64,000 nt of DNA from Fulvia fulva (lineage: Eukaryota > Ascomycota > Dothideomycetes > Mycosphaerellales > Mycosphaerellaceae), in the NCBI RefSeq assembly GCF_020509005.1, contig NC_063017.1, forward strand, positions 2,356,001 to 2,420,000, given 5' to 3'. Under the pieces are notes generated by a model that saw only the letters and a list, made by a program, of their open reading frames with translations, was not told the DNA's origin and ran no database searches. The stretch's first letter is position 1. Each line of letters starts with the position of its first letter. Below, piece after piece: positions 1 through 14,179 of the stretch. The position numbers were made by a program, and so were the translations under genes.

Positions 1-2938
1 CACCTAGAAGAGAGGGGGACTCTAAGGCACGATCGACCTCTCCTAGATCTTAGATAGCTACTACTATATAGTAACCTCCTATAGGATCGAATATATACTC
101 GAGGCGTTATTAGACTATATACTAGTCAGGACCGCTATTACGACATAGATACAACGTACACTAGCGAGAACCCCTAAGCTAAACTAGGGAAAGGCCCACT
201 AGGCTAACATCTAGGCGTACCTCGATAACTCCGAGAGGCTAGTCTAGATCGCGTAGTAGCAATATATTAGTAAAGACGAGATAGACGAGATAGTCTAAGG
301 GTTAATAGACGAGATAAGAAAAGCGACCTTACTTTACGTTCCGCTTACCTAACTAACGATATAGTCTAAACTATACTAGATGCTAAAGTACACTACGGTA
401 GTAAGAGAAGTAAGGAGAGCCCGCCGGGTATAGACGAGCAGCTATAGCGAGGAGGCCTAGAACGTATATAGGGAGGCATACTAATAGAAGAAAGCTATAA
501 TACGGAGGGAGAAAGCAGTCGGCTAGAGGGCTATAGTAGAGGAAATCGCCGGCAAGCTAGCGAGGATATAGAAGCTAGCGAAATGGGCCCGATAGGACCC
601 TATACAGAGCCCCTCCTTCTCTATCCTAGCGCTACAATCGCCTAGTAGCCCGGTTAGCGACCCCGAGGCCAAGGCGCGTCTACTAGCTAGTAAGTTCTTC
701 CCGCCCCTAGTCGAGGCTAATCTAAGCGACATAAATAGCTCTACTCCCCTAGCCCCTAGTATCGCGGTCCGATAGGAGGTGTCCGAGGGAGAAGTTACCG
801 CTATACTTAGGAAGTTACCGGCGAAGTAAGCCCCGGGGCCGGATAGGATCCTAAACGAGCTACTAAAGAAGTATAGAGATCAACTAGCCCTAGTAGTCGT
901 AGCGATCTTTAACGCCTACCTATAGACCGGATACTACCCGATAGTATTTAAACAATCGACGATAGTAGTCCTACGTAAGCCGTAAAAGGAAGACTATACG
1001 TAGGTAAAGTCGTACCGCCCGATTACGCTCCTTAATACTCTTAGGAAGGCGCTTAAAAAGCTAGTTATAACGAGACTCTCCGAGGCGGTAGAGGAATACT
1101 CCCTACTCCCGGACACCTAGATAGGTGCGCACCTATAGCGATCGATACTATCCGCGATAGAACTTATCACCTCTTAGGTAAAGGCTATCTAGTATAAGAA
1201 TAGGGACAAGGTGGCTTCCTTACTTAGCCTAGACATATTAGGAGCCTTCGACTACGTATTATACCCGCGGCTACTCTATATCCTAAGGTCGAAAGGACTC
1301 CCTAAGTAGCTTATTAACTTCGTACGGTCCTACCTCTAAAACCGTAGTACGTCGATTCTAGTCGGCTAGTATAGAAGCCTATTTTAAGTAGTCTACACTA
1401 GAATCCCGTAAGGCTTAACGCTAGTACCTATTCTGTTCCTCTTCTTTATAGCGACGCTACTCCTAGCCCTAGAATCTTAGAACACCGCTACGAGCGGCTT
1501 CGTAGACGACACGAACATCCTAGCGTAGTCTTCCTCGACTAAGGAGAACTATAGGCTACTAGAAGAGAAGCATAAGATCTACGAGGACTAGGCTAGGAGG
1601 CACGGGGCTCGGTTTGCCCTAGAAAAGTATAATCTAATACACTTTACGCGCCGGCTACGATTCTATAATATATAAGCTTCTATCTAGATATAGGGGCATA
1701 CGACTAACCCGGTAGATCAGCTTAGGATCCTCGGACTATAGGTAGACCCGGCGCTACGGTAGAGGAAGTACGTATAGGCAATATTACGGAAAGCTAAACA
1801 GAATATAGCATTATACTAGAGGCTTACTACGTCTATATAGAGCGCGGACTTCCGGTAGTTACGACTCCTATATACGGCTATTATACGGCTAGTCCTTACC
1901 TATAGTAGCTAAGTATAGTCCTTAGGCGAGAGGGCCTACCTATCGAAGGGACTCGCCGCGCCGCTAGCGAAGATCTAAAACTAATGCCTAAGGAAGGTTA
2001 CCGGGGTATATAAGTCGACGCTAATAAGGATGCTTAAGTATAAGACCGCTATACCGCCGATCGACCTATATATCTAGGGACTACGGACCTCCTACTTAGG
2101 CAAGTCGGTATAGTACCTAGTATAGAAGGTTATCGCTAGTATAGTCGTAAGGGCCCGCGAATCAGTACTAGCGTATAAGGGCATTCGACCCGGAAACGAG
2201 CCGAACTACCGGGTAAGGGACGAATAGCTAGTAATACGGTAGGAAGGTAAGAAGTCGTTTATAGAGCAACTATAGAAAGAGAGGTAGAACAACTAGGGTG
2301 TAGGGTATAGTAGACGCCCTTAGCTAGCGGGACAACCTAAGGAATAGTTAGCTACGAAATCCGCGGTTAAGTACCCCCCGAAGCTTATCTACTACCGCCT
2401 TACGAGGGTATAGAGTAGTATAGCAACCTAACTACAAAGCGAACACATCGGCCTCTAGGGGTACCTATTATAGAGGAAGGTTCTAGGATATACGAATACT
2501 AGCTACCCCTACGGCTATCGCTCCTAGAACGTACGGTACATACTCCTCGTCTATCCGAGGTAGTCGCTAGGAAGGGGGGAGTAGATAGTAAAGGCGAGGA
2601 ACCGGACGATTAGGGCACTTCTAAACAACGCTAAGGACCTCCGGCGCATTACGAACTAGATACTAGAGAAGGGCTAGCTAGAACAGTACCGCCTAGTAGG
2701 AGTAGTATAGGTAGAGAGGGTACGACGTAGCGCGAGAAGACCGGCTAGGAGCGGGGGCTAACGGGGTAGTGATATAGACTACGTACGTTTAGGGGGAAAG
2801 CTAATCTAGATAAGGAGTAGTTAGGGGCGGGAAGGGTTTTCACCTATTCGGGTTTCCCTTTATATATAACAATAGATATATACCTATATAGGCCGGATAG
2901 GGTCCTAAAATAGGGGAATAACAAATCTATCTATCTAA
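1..2938 (+). mobile_element. LINE family A, copy 1, RIP-degraded, 5' end outside the window
   Basis: This is a Tad-like non-LTR retrotransposon remnant. It matches 43,778-46,715 almost base for base at a constant offset of 43,777, and it matches the reverse complement of the unmutated copy at 24,134-26,715. Translation with stops ignored gives the end of an APE-type endonuclease, then the reverse transcriptase blocks (KxPGPDG about 830, YRPI about 1,010, LDIxGAFDYV about 1,230, a PQG block about 1,400, FVDD about 1,500) and a C-terminal Cys-rich knuckle (about 2,500). The 3' UTR ends in a short (ATCT)n tail at about 2,920-2,938. The frame is broken by many TAG/TAA codons where the unmutated copy has CAG, CAA or TGG, as RIP would produce. 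Tail to the right touches gypsy-1. Confidence 0.9.
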
Positions 2939-5900
2939 TATCGTATCCGAGAGTCTTAGTTAACTCGAAAAGGATAAGGATGTTAAGGGCCTCTTTATAT
3001 TCTACTTTAACAAATACTAGAAGTATAAGAGTTAGATATAAGACCTTAAGGAAGCTAATTATCGCCTCCGATAGGATAACGATACGCTTCTCGGATAGGT
3101 CGAGGAGTCGTAGGTAGGTATATTACTTAAGGACATTAAAGCCCTATCTAAGCGTAATTAGGCTCTAATAAGGAGGTAGTAGAGCTAAAGGCTTAGCTAG
3201 TAGCTAAGGACACGAACGGTACTAGCGATACTAGCGGTACTAACGGTAATAATAATAATGACTATAGTCGTTAGGTCCGCGTCTACTCCCCTCGTCGTAA
3301 CGGTGTTTTACGATCACCTACGCCTCCTACTTAGTAGGACCGTATAGGTAGAGGCACCCGACGAGGAGGTAGTAGAGGTAGTAGTAATAATAACGGAGAC
3401 AACTCTAATAACGATAAGGGTAGAGATAATAGTCGACTGTGCCGTTACCTACGCCGTAACTCCTTACGACGAGACCGCTAGGACATACCTAGTAGTGCTT
3501 TTAGGGTAACTAGTAATACCGCCGTTAGCTAGTTCACTACTATCGAACCTTCTATTAATGTTATATATACTAATAAGTTAGTTAAGGACCTAGAAAGCAA
3601 GCTCGATAATAGGAATATAAACTTTAATCGTTAGCTCGATTAGCTAGAGATTGAGCTGTCCGTAATATAGTTCTAGACTATCGAGGACGGACTACGCTAT
3701 ATCCTTAACTACCTCGACGGGTACCCGTCCTAGCTATATGATCCGCGAGTACCCTCTAAGCGTACTAAGCGTAATTACGTTAACCCCTTCAAGTCTATCG
3801 ATAGGATAATCTAATTCCTTATCGATCGGTATAGTAAGAAGGACGTCGTAGGTAAGGCCTTCTAGAAGCTCTAAGTCTTATAGTAGGGTAAGAACGAGTT
3901 ATTTTCTATCTTTATTACTAAGTACGACGAATAGCGTAACTTATACGACCTATTAGCTAAGACTAATTATCGCCTAGTCGAGAGTAAGCTTAACTATAAA
4001 TATATAGAGGCACTACCTATAGAGACTAAGGACCGCGAAGACTTAGTCGACCTATACTATAAGCTCGAAGCTAAGTTCGAGCGCCTAAAGTCAAAGACCC
4101 TAGCTATACTACGACTACCTCGTAGTACTAGCGGTAGTAACGGTACTATACCTACCGCGCCCGGCGTAGCTTAAGGTTTAGGCCTTAAGCTATACGCTTA
4201 GATACCGCGCGAATTTAAGGAACTTAAGAAGCTCGAGCCTAAGGAGAAGGCTAGTATTATTATAGTAGGCGGTTATATCCGCTACCGCCGTATAGACTAT
4301 AACTTATGCTCGCTAGACTACTCTATTAAGTAGTATAAGCGCCCTCCGCCGCGCGTAAATACTAGCTCTATAATATAGACACCGGCTAATCCTTAGTAAT
4401 AGGGAAATGGCTAGACTAACGTATAAGTACGATAACCGTTAGTCCTACTTACGAACATAATACTTAGAAGGAAATATAGCGAGATACGGTAATATAAGAA
4501 CTAGAGTACGCTTTACGTATATTAGTAAGCTCTCTAACACCGCCTATTATACGAGGGGCACTAAGGCCGAGAGTATCCCCTTACCTTATAATACCTAGTA
4601 GTATAGATAGTAATTAAGCTCTTACCTTCCTTAATTATAGTACTACCTCTTAGTATATAAATTCTATATATACTCGTATATATAATCTTCCTCGACTCTA
4701 GGAAGAACCTCTTTAATTAGGACTAGCTAACAGTAGCTCCGCTAACGAGCTTATTACCGAGTCTACGTACTTTCCTTTTAATATTAGCGGCTACGTCAAA
4801 ATCCTTAGCTACTATTTAGCAGAATCACTAGAGTATAACATCGTACTCGGCTCTAGTTAGTTCGTAGACTACGAACTAGAGATATAATAGGAGAAGGGCA
4901 TTATAATAATGAATCATTTGAAATGCCGTACCTATAAGGTAACTAGAGGTCTAATAAGTACCTAATAGTATAGTCTATTAACTATCTAGCTACGCTAGTA
5001 CTATTAGACAATTATCGACCGCCGATAGTAGAAGACAACCCCGATAAAGTCACCGCTCCTACGCTATTATTACCTAAGTATATACCCTAACTATAGTTCT
5101 ATACGACGTTCGAGGACGAAGAGGATGACTTCCGTATATATACTCGATAACCGTTACCGGTAGACGGCGTTAAGACGTTAAAGCGACCGTGCCGATATAC
5201 GAAACAAAAGTAACGAGTTGTCGAACTAGAACTAGAGATCGATATCGTAAACATCTCCGCGGCCTACGTAGTAAAACTAGCTCGTAAGAAAGGAGCGGAA
5301 GTCTATATAATATAGATTATACTACCTAGTCAGAAGTACTACGCCAACCTATTACGAGCCTACGTAATAGTAGCGACTAGGTAAGACTTCGATCCTACTA
5401 GGCTCTACGCTATAAACCTTCGGAAGGTATAGTTAGCAAACCCCTTAACAGTATATATAATAATAGTAAATAGCGACTTCGATAGATTTATAAAAGGCAA
5501 AGATAAGGACTAAGATGCTAAGGTCTACTTGCCCTAGGAACTATACGATTTCGAGGACTGTTTTAATCGTTAGGATATATTGAAGATCCTATCTTACCGC
5601 CCTAGTAAAGACTATAAAATACACCTTAAAGACGAGACTAAGTCACCTCCTTTTAATCGGCTATACGTAATGTCGTCTCGCGAGAATAAGGTAATTAAGA
5701 AGTAGGTCGATAATTAGCTAGGATCTAGAGCGATATAATAAAGCACGAGCCCGGCTTCTATACTAGTACTAATTATACGTAAACTAGGCGGCGGTCTACG
5801 GGTCTATATCGACTATAGAGCTCTTAACGCCCTTACGGTCAAAAGTAGATACCTAATACCGCTATTCTAAGAAACGCTAAACCGCCTAAATAGAAAGAAG

Positions 5901-8890
5901 TACTTTACTAAACTCGATGTTATCTCTACCTTTAACCGTATTCGTATTACGGAGGGCTACGAATAGAAAACTACGTTTAGTACTTGCTATAGTCAATTCG
6001 AGTATATAGTAATGCCTTTCGGCCTATATAATGCTCTAGGAACATTCTAATTATATATTGACGATACGCTTAGGGAGTATCTCGATAACTTCTATTTAGT
6101 ATACCTAGATAATATCCTAATATTTAGCGACACATTCGAGGAATATATACAATACGTACGTAGAGTGCTATAGCGTATACGTAAAGCCGGCCTATAATTA
6201 GATATCGACAAATACGAATTCTACTAAATAGAGACGAAGTACCTTAGTGTTATTATAGGAGTCGATAGTATCCGTATAGACCTAGAAAAGGCCGACGTAG
6301 TTAAGAACTAGCTTACTCTAATATACCTAAAGGATATATAAGTATTCCTTAGGTTCGGAAACTTCTATCGAAGGTTTATATAGAACTTCTCTAAAATCTA
6401 TATACCCCTTACAAATTTAATAAAGACTAGTAAGAATAGTAAGCCGATACTATTCGTTTAGACAATAGAATACAAAGTAGCCTTCTAAGGATTGAAAGAT
6501 ATATTCTTAACGGACACGGTACTCGGAAACTTCGTACTAGGGTTAGAAACTATAGTCGAAATAAATGCCTTAAATTTCGTTACTACGGTAGTAATTTTAT
6601 AGGAATACGGAGACGTCTAGAGACCGGTAGTATATATATCTAAGAAGATGTTACTATAGGAGTATAACTACGAGATTTACGATAAGGAACTATTGGCTAT
6701 AGTCCTCGCCTTCGAAGAATAGAGACCTAAGCTTATTATTAACTTGGACGATAATATAGACACCGATTTTAAGAATACGAAGGATATAGATAATAATCCC
6801 GTTATTGTCTACTCCGATTATAAGAACCTAGAATACTTTATAAGTACGAAATAACTTAAAAGACGGTAGGTACGCTAGGTATAGTTCCTAGTACAGTTAG
6901 TTTTCAAAATTACCTATCGTCTAGGTGTATAGGGTATAAAGCCTAATAGTCTTACTAGACGATCGTAAGATTTGCCGTCGGATCTAAGCGATCCACAGCT
7001 ATAGTATTAGAGCTAGGTCATCCTACCGCCCGCTCGCCTCGGTATTAAGCTTAATTTAAGCGAGCTACGGGAGGGGGAGGTAGCGTAGTAGGTAGTATAG
7101 TAGGATTTACTTATATAAGTCAAGGCTCTATATAACGAAGAGACCGTTTAGGCTACTATATAATAGCTATCCTAGAACTAGTAAGTACCCTTATTACGTA
7201 GATATAAGATTGACAATCGTATATCTAAAGTAGAAGATAGTATAATCTATATAAAGAACACCTACGGAGGATATAGCTTATTTGTCCTAGAAGTTACTAG
7301 CGTAGTAGAACTTCGTACTCTAATTACGAAACGTTTCTACGACATACCCGCGGCTAGGTATCCCGGCCGTAAAAAGACATTCGAGTTGATTAGTAGATAC
7401 TACCGCTAGCTACGTATAGTATAAACAATTAAGAGATTCGTCCGTAATTATATTATATATAGAATAACGGTTCCGTTAAATTAGTAGTATTAGGGCCCCC
7501 TTATACTATTACCGGTACCCTTCGGAGTATAGGAGGATATCGCTATTAACTTTGTTATAGATTTGCCTGTAAGTAAGAGCTTAACCGATAGACAAACGTA
7601 TAAGAACGTCCCTATAGTTACGGACAGGCTTACTAAGGAGAGACACCTAATCCTAGTACTATAGATAGACGCCCTATATATCGTATATATCTTTATCCGC
7701 TATATCTTCGTACGTCATAGCATTCCTAAGAGTATCGTCTCGGATCGGGGCTCCTAGTAGACGTCTACGTTCTAGAGACGAGTTTACTCCCTACTCGGTA
7801 TTTAATAACGACTATCGACGGCCTTTTACCTAGAATCTAATAGATAGCCTAAAAACACGAATAAGGTTATAGAACGTTACCTTAGGGCCTATATTAACTA
7901 CGCCCAAGATGATTAGGTTGATTAGTTACTACTTACCGAGTTTACTACTAATAATTATATATTAGCTACTACTAGAGTATTACCCTTCTACGCTAATACC
8001 GGTCGTAACCTAAAATTCACGGATACTAGTCTAACTACCCCTATAAAGCTCATGCCCTATAAGTAACGACTCGATACAGAATCTACGAATACGTTTACTA
8101 AGCGAATAAACTAGATATATATATATCTAAGGCAAGAAATTATGTTGGCCTAAGCGTTATAAGTAGATTTTATAAACGTATATCGCTAGCTACCTCCGTA
8201 TTATAACACCCGCGACGAAGTTTATATCAATACTGCTAATTAGTCAATAATACGCCCGTCTAAGAAGCTCGTCATTAAGAACGTAGGGCCGTACGAGATC
8301 ACCGTAGTACTCCCGTATTAAAATACTTACCGCGTTATAATACCCGATTAGTTAGGTAATCTCTATAATACTTTCTACGCCTTACTCCTTTAACTAGCTA
8401 CTAATGACCCCGAACCTAGACAGATCCTAGTACCGCCGCCTCTAATCGAGATTACCCGCGACGACGACGGCGAAATATCCGAAGAGTACTTCGTAGAGGA
8501 TATACTCGATAGGAAATATTTTAAGCTAAAGGGAATACTACTAAAATACTTACTACCGAAGCAAGACGAGTATAAGTACCTCGTAAAGTAGAAAGGATAC
8601 CGCGAGCCGAGCTAGAAGCTACTAGAAGTACCGCCCGACGGATATAGTAATCGATAGTAAGGAGGATATTAAGGGTTTAGAGGATACGTAAGCTAAATAA
8701 GGTAGACTAGAGGATAATATAGTTTTCGTAGATATACTACTATAGAGACAGAGCCGTCCGAGGACGAATAGCGATCTAAAGGGAGGGGTACTATTACGGT
8801 TTACTACTTCCGTAACGTCGCGCGCCTTAGTACTTCCTTATATATCTCGCGCGCTTCGCGCTTCTCTTTCGTAGCCTTACCGAATAACGC
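2939..8890 (+). mobile_element. Gypsy-1: Ty3/gypsy chromovirus, RIP-degraded, 5' end missing
   Basis: Stop-ignored translation gives gag-like sequence (about 2,950-4,380), a protease region (about 4,700-5,000), reverse transcriptase (about 5,700-6,300, with a VMPFGL block and YLDN in place of YLDD), RNase H (about 6,530-6,900, YSDYKNLEYF), integrase (about 7,300-8,100, SDRGS) and a C-terminal chromodomain (about 8,480-8,640, YLVKWKGY once RIP stops are read through). The order PR-RT-RNaseH-IN-chromodomain is that of chromoviruses. A purine-rich tract at 8,778-8,788 precedes a likely 3' LTR that starts at 8,792 (TATTACGG, from TGTTACGG); its end is not defined. No 5' LTR is seen because the element is cut at the LINE tail. 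Confidence 0.85.
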
Positions 8891-9204
8891 TTATTTTACG
8901 GTAACCCTATACTATCGTCTTATAGATCACTACCCGTAAAAAGTCGTAGCTATTAACGAAGCGTTCACTATATCTTCGGGTATATCCTTATTAGGAATCT
9001 ACCCTAGTAGCGGCGTAAAGCCGGCTAGCCTATCCTTCGTAGGATATTTATAGTAGAAGTCTATATAGAGGCGGCGGTAGTATCTATTAACTCCTTAGCG
9101 GGCTCCTAAGTAGGCTTACTATAACCTACCTATTATACTAGGTATTTATATCTTCGCTCTTTCCTCCTACTACGAGGTACTAGGCCTAGCGGTAGCGAGC
9201 TCCT

Positions 9205-9272
9205 AACGTCTAGTACCTCGTCTAACACCTATTACGCGAACGTCTAGTACCTCGTCTAACACCTATTACGCG
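9205..9272. repeat. Perfect 34-bp tandem duplication (2 units)
   Basis: Positions 9,205-9,238 and 9,239-9,272 are identical. The unit lies upstream of the chromodomain of gypsy-4 on its coding strand. 34 bp is not a multiple of three, so the duplication would shift the frame. Confidence 0.95.
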
Positions 9273-9354
9273 CTCTTATTACTATTATCGTCCTCTACTT
9301 CGATCGGGGTAGGCGGTAACTAAACTTAACTAGGGACTAGCGCGTAGGCTAGTT

Positions 9355-9438
9355 AGAGTAGATTAGTATAAAACTAGAGTAGATTAGTATAAAACCCTTA
9401 GAGTAGATTAGTATAAAGAGTAGATTAGTATAAAACCC
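9355..9438. repeat. Four imperfect tandem units of agagtagattagtataaa
   Basis: Units start at 9,355, 9,376, 9,400 and 9,417, with short variable spacers (aact, aaccctt and similar). The array lies within the gypsy-4 pol remnant. Confidence 0.9.
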
Positions 9439-11395
9439 GTTATAGAGATTACTTAGGGGGCGTAGTAGGTCTAGACGATACGTATCGTACGGTAGGACTT
9501 CTATAATCGCGTATAGCCCTACGTAGCGGTAGTCGAGCTTGTTTAATAGTCGCTTCGTTCGCTAGTTACGCGTACTAAAGTAGACTAGATTACCGACCTC
9601 GTATTATAGTATAATTGTACGGTAATCGTTAGTATAATTTACCTAGCTTACTTATACTTTTTCTATTAAATCCCAAAGTCTATATCTTAGGTTATTTATA
9701 CGGCGAGCAAATACGTCGGTAGATTGTACGTCGAGCCGTTACTTATATAGTAGTAATACTTATAGTAGGTTAAGTTTAGTATTAGCGTATCGTAGGTTCT
9801 TACTAGTATTTACTATAAACGGGCTTACTCCTATAGTCTTAGAGACGTGGTCGTTAGCGGTAAACTCTACGAGAGGTAACTAATCTAGCTAATCGTCCTA
9901 TATATAGCTAATAAATACGCGTAAATATTGTTCTATTATCTTATTCGTATTTTCGCTTTAACTATCGGTCTCCGGATAGTAACCCGTTAAGATCTTACGT
10001 TTGATCTATAGTAGCTTATAGAGCCGCCTATTAAATAGGTATAGTATATATACGTATAGAAGTTAGGATAGGTAATAAGTTATATAAATAAAGAAGGACC
10101 TAATAGAATAGCGTATATCTATATATAGTATCGCTAGTATAATAGTATTTAACGGTATATAGTAGAATAGCTTTCTATTATAAGGGTATTATATTCCTTA
10201 GGATTAGAGACGTAGTCTCTTATACCTATATAGGGGGAATCTAGATCTCTAGCCCCTACTCCTTTCCCGACGCCTTAGCGGTTTAACCTACGTTTTACTA
10301 TATAACGACGATCTCTATAGTAGTCTCGTACTAACGCTATACTAGTGTCTCGACTAATACGATATACCTACCGACCTATATTCGTAATACCGCCCCTAAA
10401 AGGCGGAGATCTACTAAGGCCCGCGGTCTAATATAATCGTCTTCGGTAGGCCGTAGCGTAAAAAGATGTACTTAATATAGATATAGGCGATATATTCGGC
10501 TATTATCTCGAGGATAGGAATATATTGTCGCTCCTTCCCTAAGCGGTCCGTAACTATAAGTACGTTCTCGTAGATCTAGCTATCTACCGTATACCTCGCT
10601 AGGGGTAGATCGACTATAACGTCTATTACGACATCGTCCTAAGTATCGAATAGAACTAGTAGCGGTATAAGTAGCCCGTATTAAGGTTTATTTATACTAC
10701 GGCTATTACGGTATATCCGATAGGCGCGTACGAAGGACCTAATAAAACGAGTTATTCGAGGCTATATATAGTACCGTAATACTAATCTACTCGTAGTAGT
10801 CTTCCCTAGGTATCCCGCTACTAGCGTATCGTAGAAGGCTTTAATAATACGTTTATAGATAGTGTTCTCTTTATCGTCTATAGGCGGGATTAAAAGGCTA
10901 TATCCGCTATATCGGTTCTTAATATAGATTAAAGTACCGACTACTATTATATATTTATCGTCGATCTTGTTCTTATAAAGGAGCTTAACGGGCTTACCGG
11001 CTACTAGCTAAGTCGTAGCCTCTATCGTATCTTCTTATTTATATAACTTACTAATGTCGGTAGCTAGTTATTTATCTACGACTACTCCTACTTCTAAGGA
11101 AGATAGTCGGAGAATCGTGCTCGTAGAGACTAAAAGGAAGTACTCTAGTTTTAGTAGGATCCGGTCCTATTAAGTATACCTCGGGTCGGACTTGTCTTAT
11201 AGAATTATATCCTAAGAGCGTCGTATAAGACTATCTAGCTTTGCCCCTTATACGCCTAGTCTATATATAATCTTAAAGAAGAATTGTAATAGGAACTCGG
11301 CCTATCTCGCTTATCGACGATTTAGCTATTTCGAACTTATAAAGTACTCGAGGTTCTTATAGTCGCTATATATAAGTATAGGTCGACGACGAGAA

Positions 11396-14178
11396 TTACC
11401 TATACGTAGTATCGGCTACGTACCTCTCGTCTTACTACGAGAGAGCCAAGTATTCTTACGCTAGAGCGTCGTAGGCGCAACGGGCGCGTAACGTAGGCGA
11501 AGCCGCGGCGAATAGAGGACTACTAGCAAAACGGGTATAAAAACTATCCGACGAGCGTATACTCGTGTCGGGAGCGAGTCCCTCTTCTTTCTACGTATAA
11601 GAAGGGCGCGGAACCGTAGCCTATACGCTCGATAGGACACGTCTAGTATAAGTATAGAATTTTCACCTCCGTAGACTATAAACCGAGCGGGCCGAGCGAC
11701 GAATATTAGACGAGCGGACTATAGAACAACAACTAAGCGGACTATACGACGGCGTCGAGCGGACTACGAAATAATCTAGTGTTTACTAGCGGGCAATACG
11801 GAGGGTAGGTAGACACGCGACAAAGCCTATAAGGGCCTATTAAGTACCTAGTATAGGAACGAGGGTTCTATCTAAGGTACTAGCTATTCCGCTATATAAC
11901 GTACCTAGTCTAATAAAGTAGATTACGACGAGGAAAAGACGACAGCCTAAGTAAGGAAAAGACGGCTATTAGGACGGGGAAAAGACGTATAATACGAGTA
12001 GATTAGTTCTATAATCGGGGAGGATCGAGGGTAGGGTAATAAGGAACTTTATATTAGTTAGTAGGAAGAAACGTAAGGAGTACGCTACCCGGCGTAGTGT
12101 ATGCCCCGAGCAAACCTACGAGGTATAGACGGCCGCGTTCTAGAGATAGGCTACGGTAACGCGAAGGGCGTCAAAACCTAGGGCGTAGTATATACTAGTA
12201 GCGACGGCTAATACTATCTATATAGCCCGAGAGGACGGATACGTATATCGGTCAATAGAGAGCACTAAAGGGCTTAGGCCTATAGAGGTGGATATTAGGT
12301 TAAGGAGTAAATAGGGAGGGAGGGCGTAGAGGGAAGCTTTTGCTCCGGGCTAACCTCTCGAAACGAGGCTATACGGTAGTACTAGATAAGTAGGAAAGCG
12401 CGGTTGAGACTTGTTACCTTATCTCGTAGCTAGCTTACTAAATACGATTCCTTCCTTACCCTCGATATCGTAGGAGCCTTCGATAACGTCTTATACGAAA
12501 GGCTAATATATATCCTATAATAGGAAGCTATCCCCTAGTAGGTAACGAAGTTCGTCTACTCCTTTCTCTAGGAACGGACGACATACCTAGTCATAGGGAG
12601 GTATACGTCCGACCCGGTAAAGGTAGAGGCTAGAATACCTTAGGGATCTACTCTCTCCCCTATCCTATTTCTAATATTTATGTCTAATCTAATCGCCCTA
12701 CTTACCTCTCCGTAAACCTTAGTATCGGGATTTGTAGACGACATTAATATTCTAGCCTAGTTAGACTCGATAGAGGAGAACTGTCGCCTCCTTATAGATA
12801 GGTATAATGAATACGAGGAGTAGGCAAAGAAGTAGAGTGCCCGGTTAGCCCCTAAAAAGTACCAACTTATATACTTTAGTAAAGCGGGAATATACTATAA
12901 TATAAAGGCGGCGGTAAGAGTCTAAGGCTACGAGACTAAGCTATTAGCGGAGCTACGAGTACTAGGGATCTAGCTCGACCCGAAGCTAAGCTAGAATATA
13001 TAGATTAAGAAAGCCTAGAGTCGAGCGTAAGTTAACGAAGCCTCGATAAGAGGCTTACGGCGTCTATATAGCGGGTAATATTCGATAAGGTAAGAGTAAT
13101 ATATAAGGTAATCGTTAGACTAGCTATATTATACGGGGTATAGATTTAGGGAATAGGAGGCGTAGGCAAGCCGATCCCGAAACGGATAGAGTAACCCCTA
13201 AATAGGATATAGATAGGTAACCTAACGTAGGATACTAGGCGTATATAAGACAATATTAATAAGTACGGTAGAAATAGAGACGGGAACACTACTAGTCGGC
13301 TAATATATCCGGGGAATAAGAATTTGATACGCGGTAAAGACGACAGATTACCTAGTATAAACTATAATCTAGGAGGTAAATAATAAGATAGAAAGCCGCT
13401 ACCGGAGAGGGGCCGGATATAGGATAAGCTAAAAAGAGGATGACCTTACTACCTTTACGGCCGTATAGATAAGTACCGAATAGCTAGTACGAAAAGAGGA
13501 GGAGCGTAGGATTTACTAGGCCGGCGGGAGTAAGGCTAAGACCTTAAGTCTAGTAGGATAGATAGCGAGCTACCTATAGAAGTAGGACTAGAAAAGGAAG
13601 CCCCCTAAGACAATAGGCCCGATAGTACTCCGAGCCTTCTAGAGATATAATTACTAGCTATATAGGGACCTAATAAGGGCCGAAGTAAGTATAGCGATCT
13701 AAATCAGGTCTAAATATATTAGATTAAGGGCCTATCTATTTAGGAGACGCGTACTAGATATCTAAAGCCTAGCCTACTAGTATAGCTACCTATCGTAAAA
13801 CCTAGAGTATATACTACTACGATGCCCGTAGTAGGCGAGAGGTAGGGGAAATTAGAGGTACTAAGCGGGAAGGAGAGACTATAAGTTAATTATTAGAGAT
13901 AAAGGTAACATTCGCCGAATCTCTCGGTAGATACTATAGTAGGGATACCTCTAGTAGTTTAGCCTTACTAGCGAGACGAAGGAGTAGATAAACAGAGGCG
14001 GAAGCTAGGGGGATTATAGATAGGGTAGTCATTAGGGTAGGCCTATAACACTAGCGTATCCTTAATAAGGGAAATCTAAGACGATAACGAGGGGGAAAAG
14101 ATAGGCGGAAAGGAGGAGGGGTTTGTACTAATACGGTTTCCCCTCTATATATACAAAAACAAGATAGTATAGCTATAT
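11396..14178 (+). mobile_element. LINE family B, RIP-degraded, internally deleted
   Basis: The first about 1.07 kb (11,396-12,464) is a 5' region also present, unmutated and inverted, at 26,716-27,785. Both copies begin at the same sequence (gtcgacgacgagaat), which suggests a true 5' end. From about 12,400 the stop-ignored frame gives reverse transcriptase (LTLDIxGAFDNV about 12,450, PQGSTLSPILF about 12,640, FVDD about 12,730), then a C-terminal Cys/His-type block about 13,800-13,850. No ORF1, endonuclease or early RT blocks are found, so the 5' UTR is joined directly to mid-RT. The A-rich 3' end at about 14,140-14,178 abuts a pogo-type element. Confidence 0.75.
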
Positions 14179-14179
14179 A

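Larger units (their letters stand above)
8890..11395 (-). mobile_element. Gypsy-4: 3' half of a chromovirus on the - strand, RIP-degraded
   Basis: Reading the - strand from 11,395 downward gives the end of RNase H (YSDYKNLEYFI), integrase (about 10,900-9,500) and a chromodomain (about 9,150-9,050, YKYLVxxVGY followed by a KPTxEP-like block). Protease, reverse transcriptase and gag are absent; the element stops at 11,395 where the LINE-B 5' region begins. It carries two tandem repeats near the integrase/chromodomain boundary (separate entries). No LTR was defined; 8,890 is an approximate limit between the two converging gypsy remnants. Confidence 0.75.

Noticed and set aside
9205..9438. CRISPR-like array
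   Set aside because: The units are directly tandem or nearly so, without regular unique spacers, in a eukaryotic retroelement.
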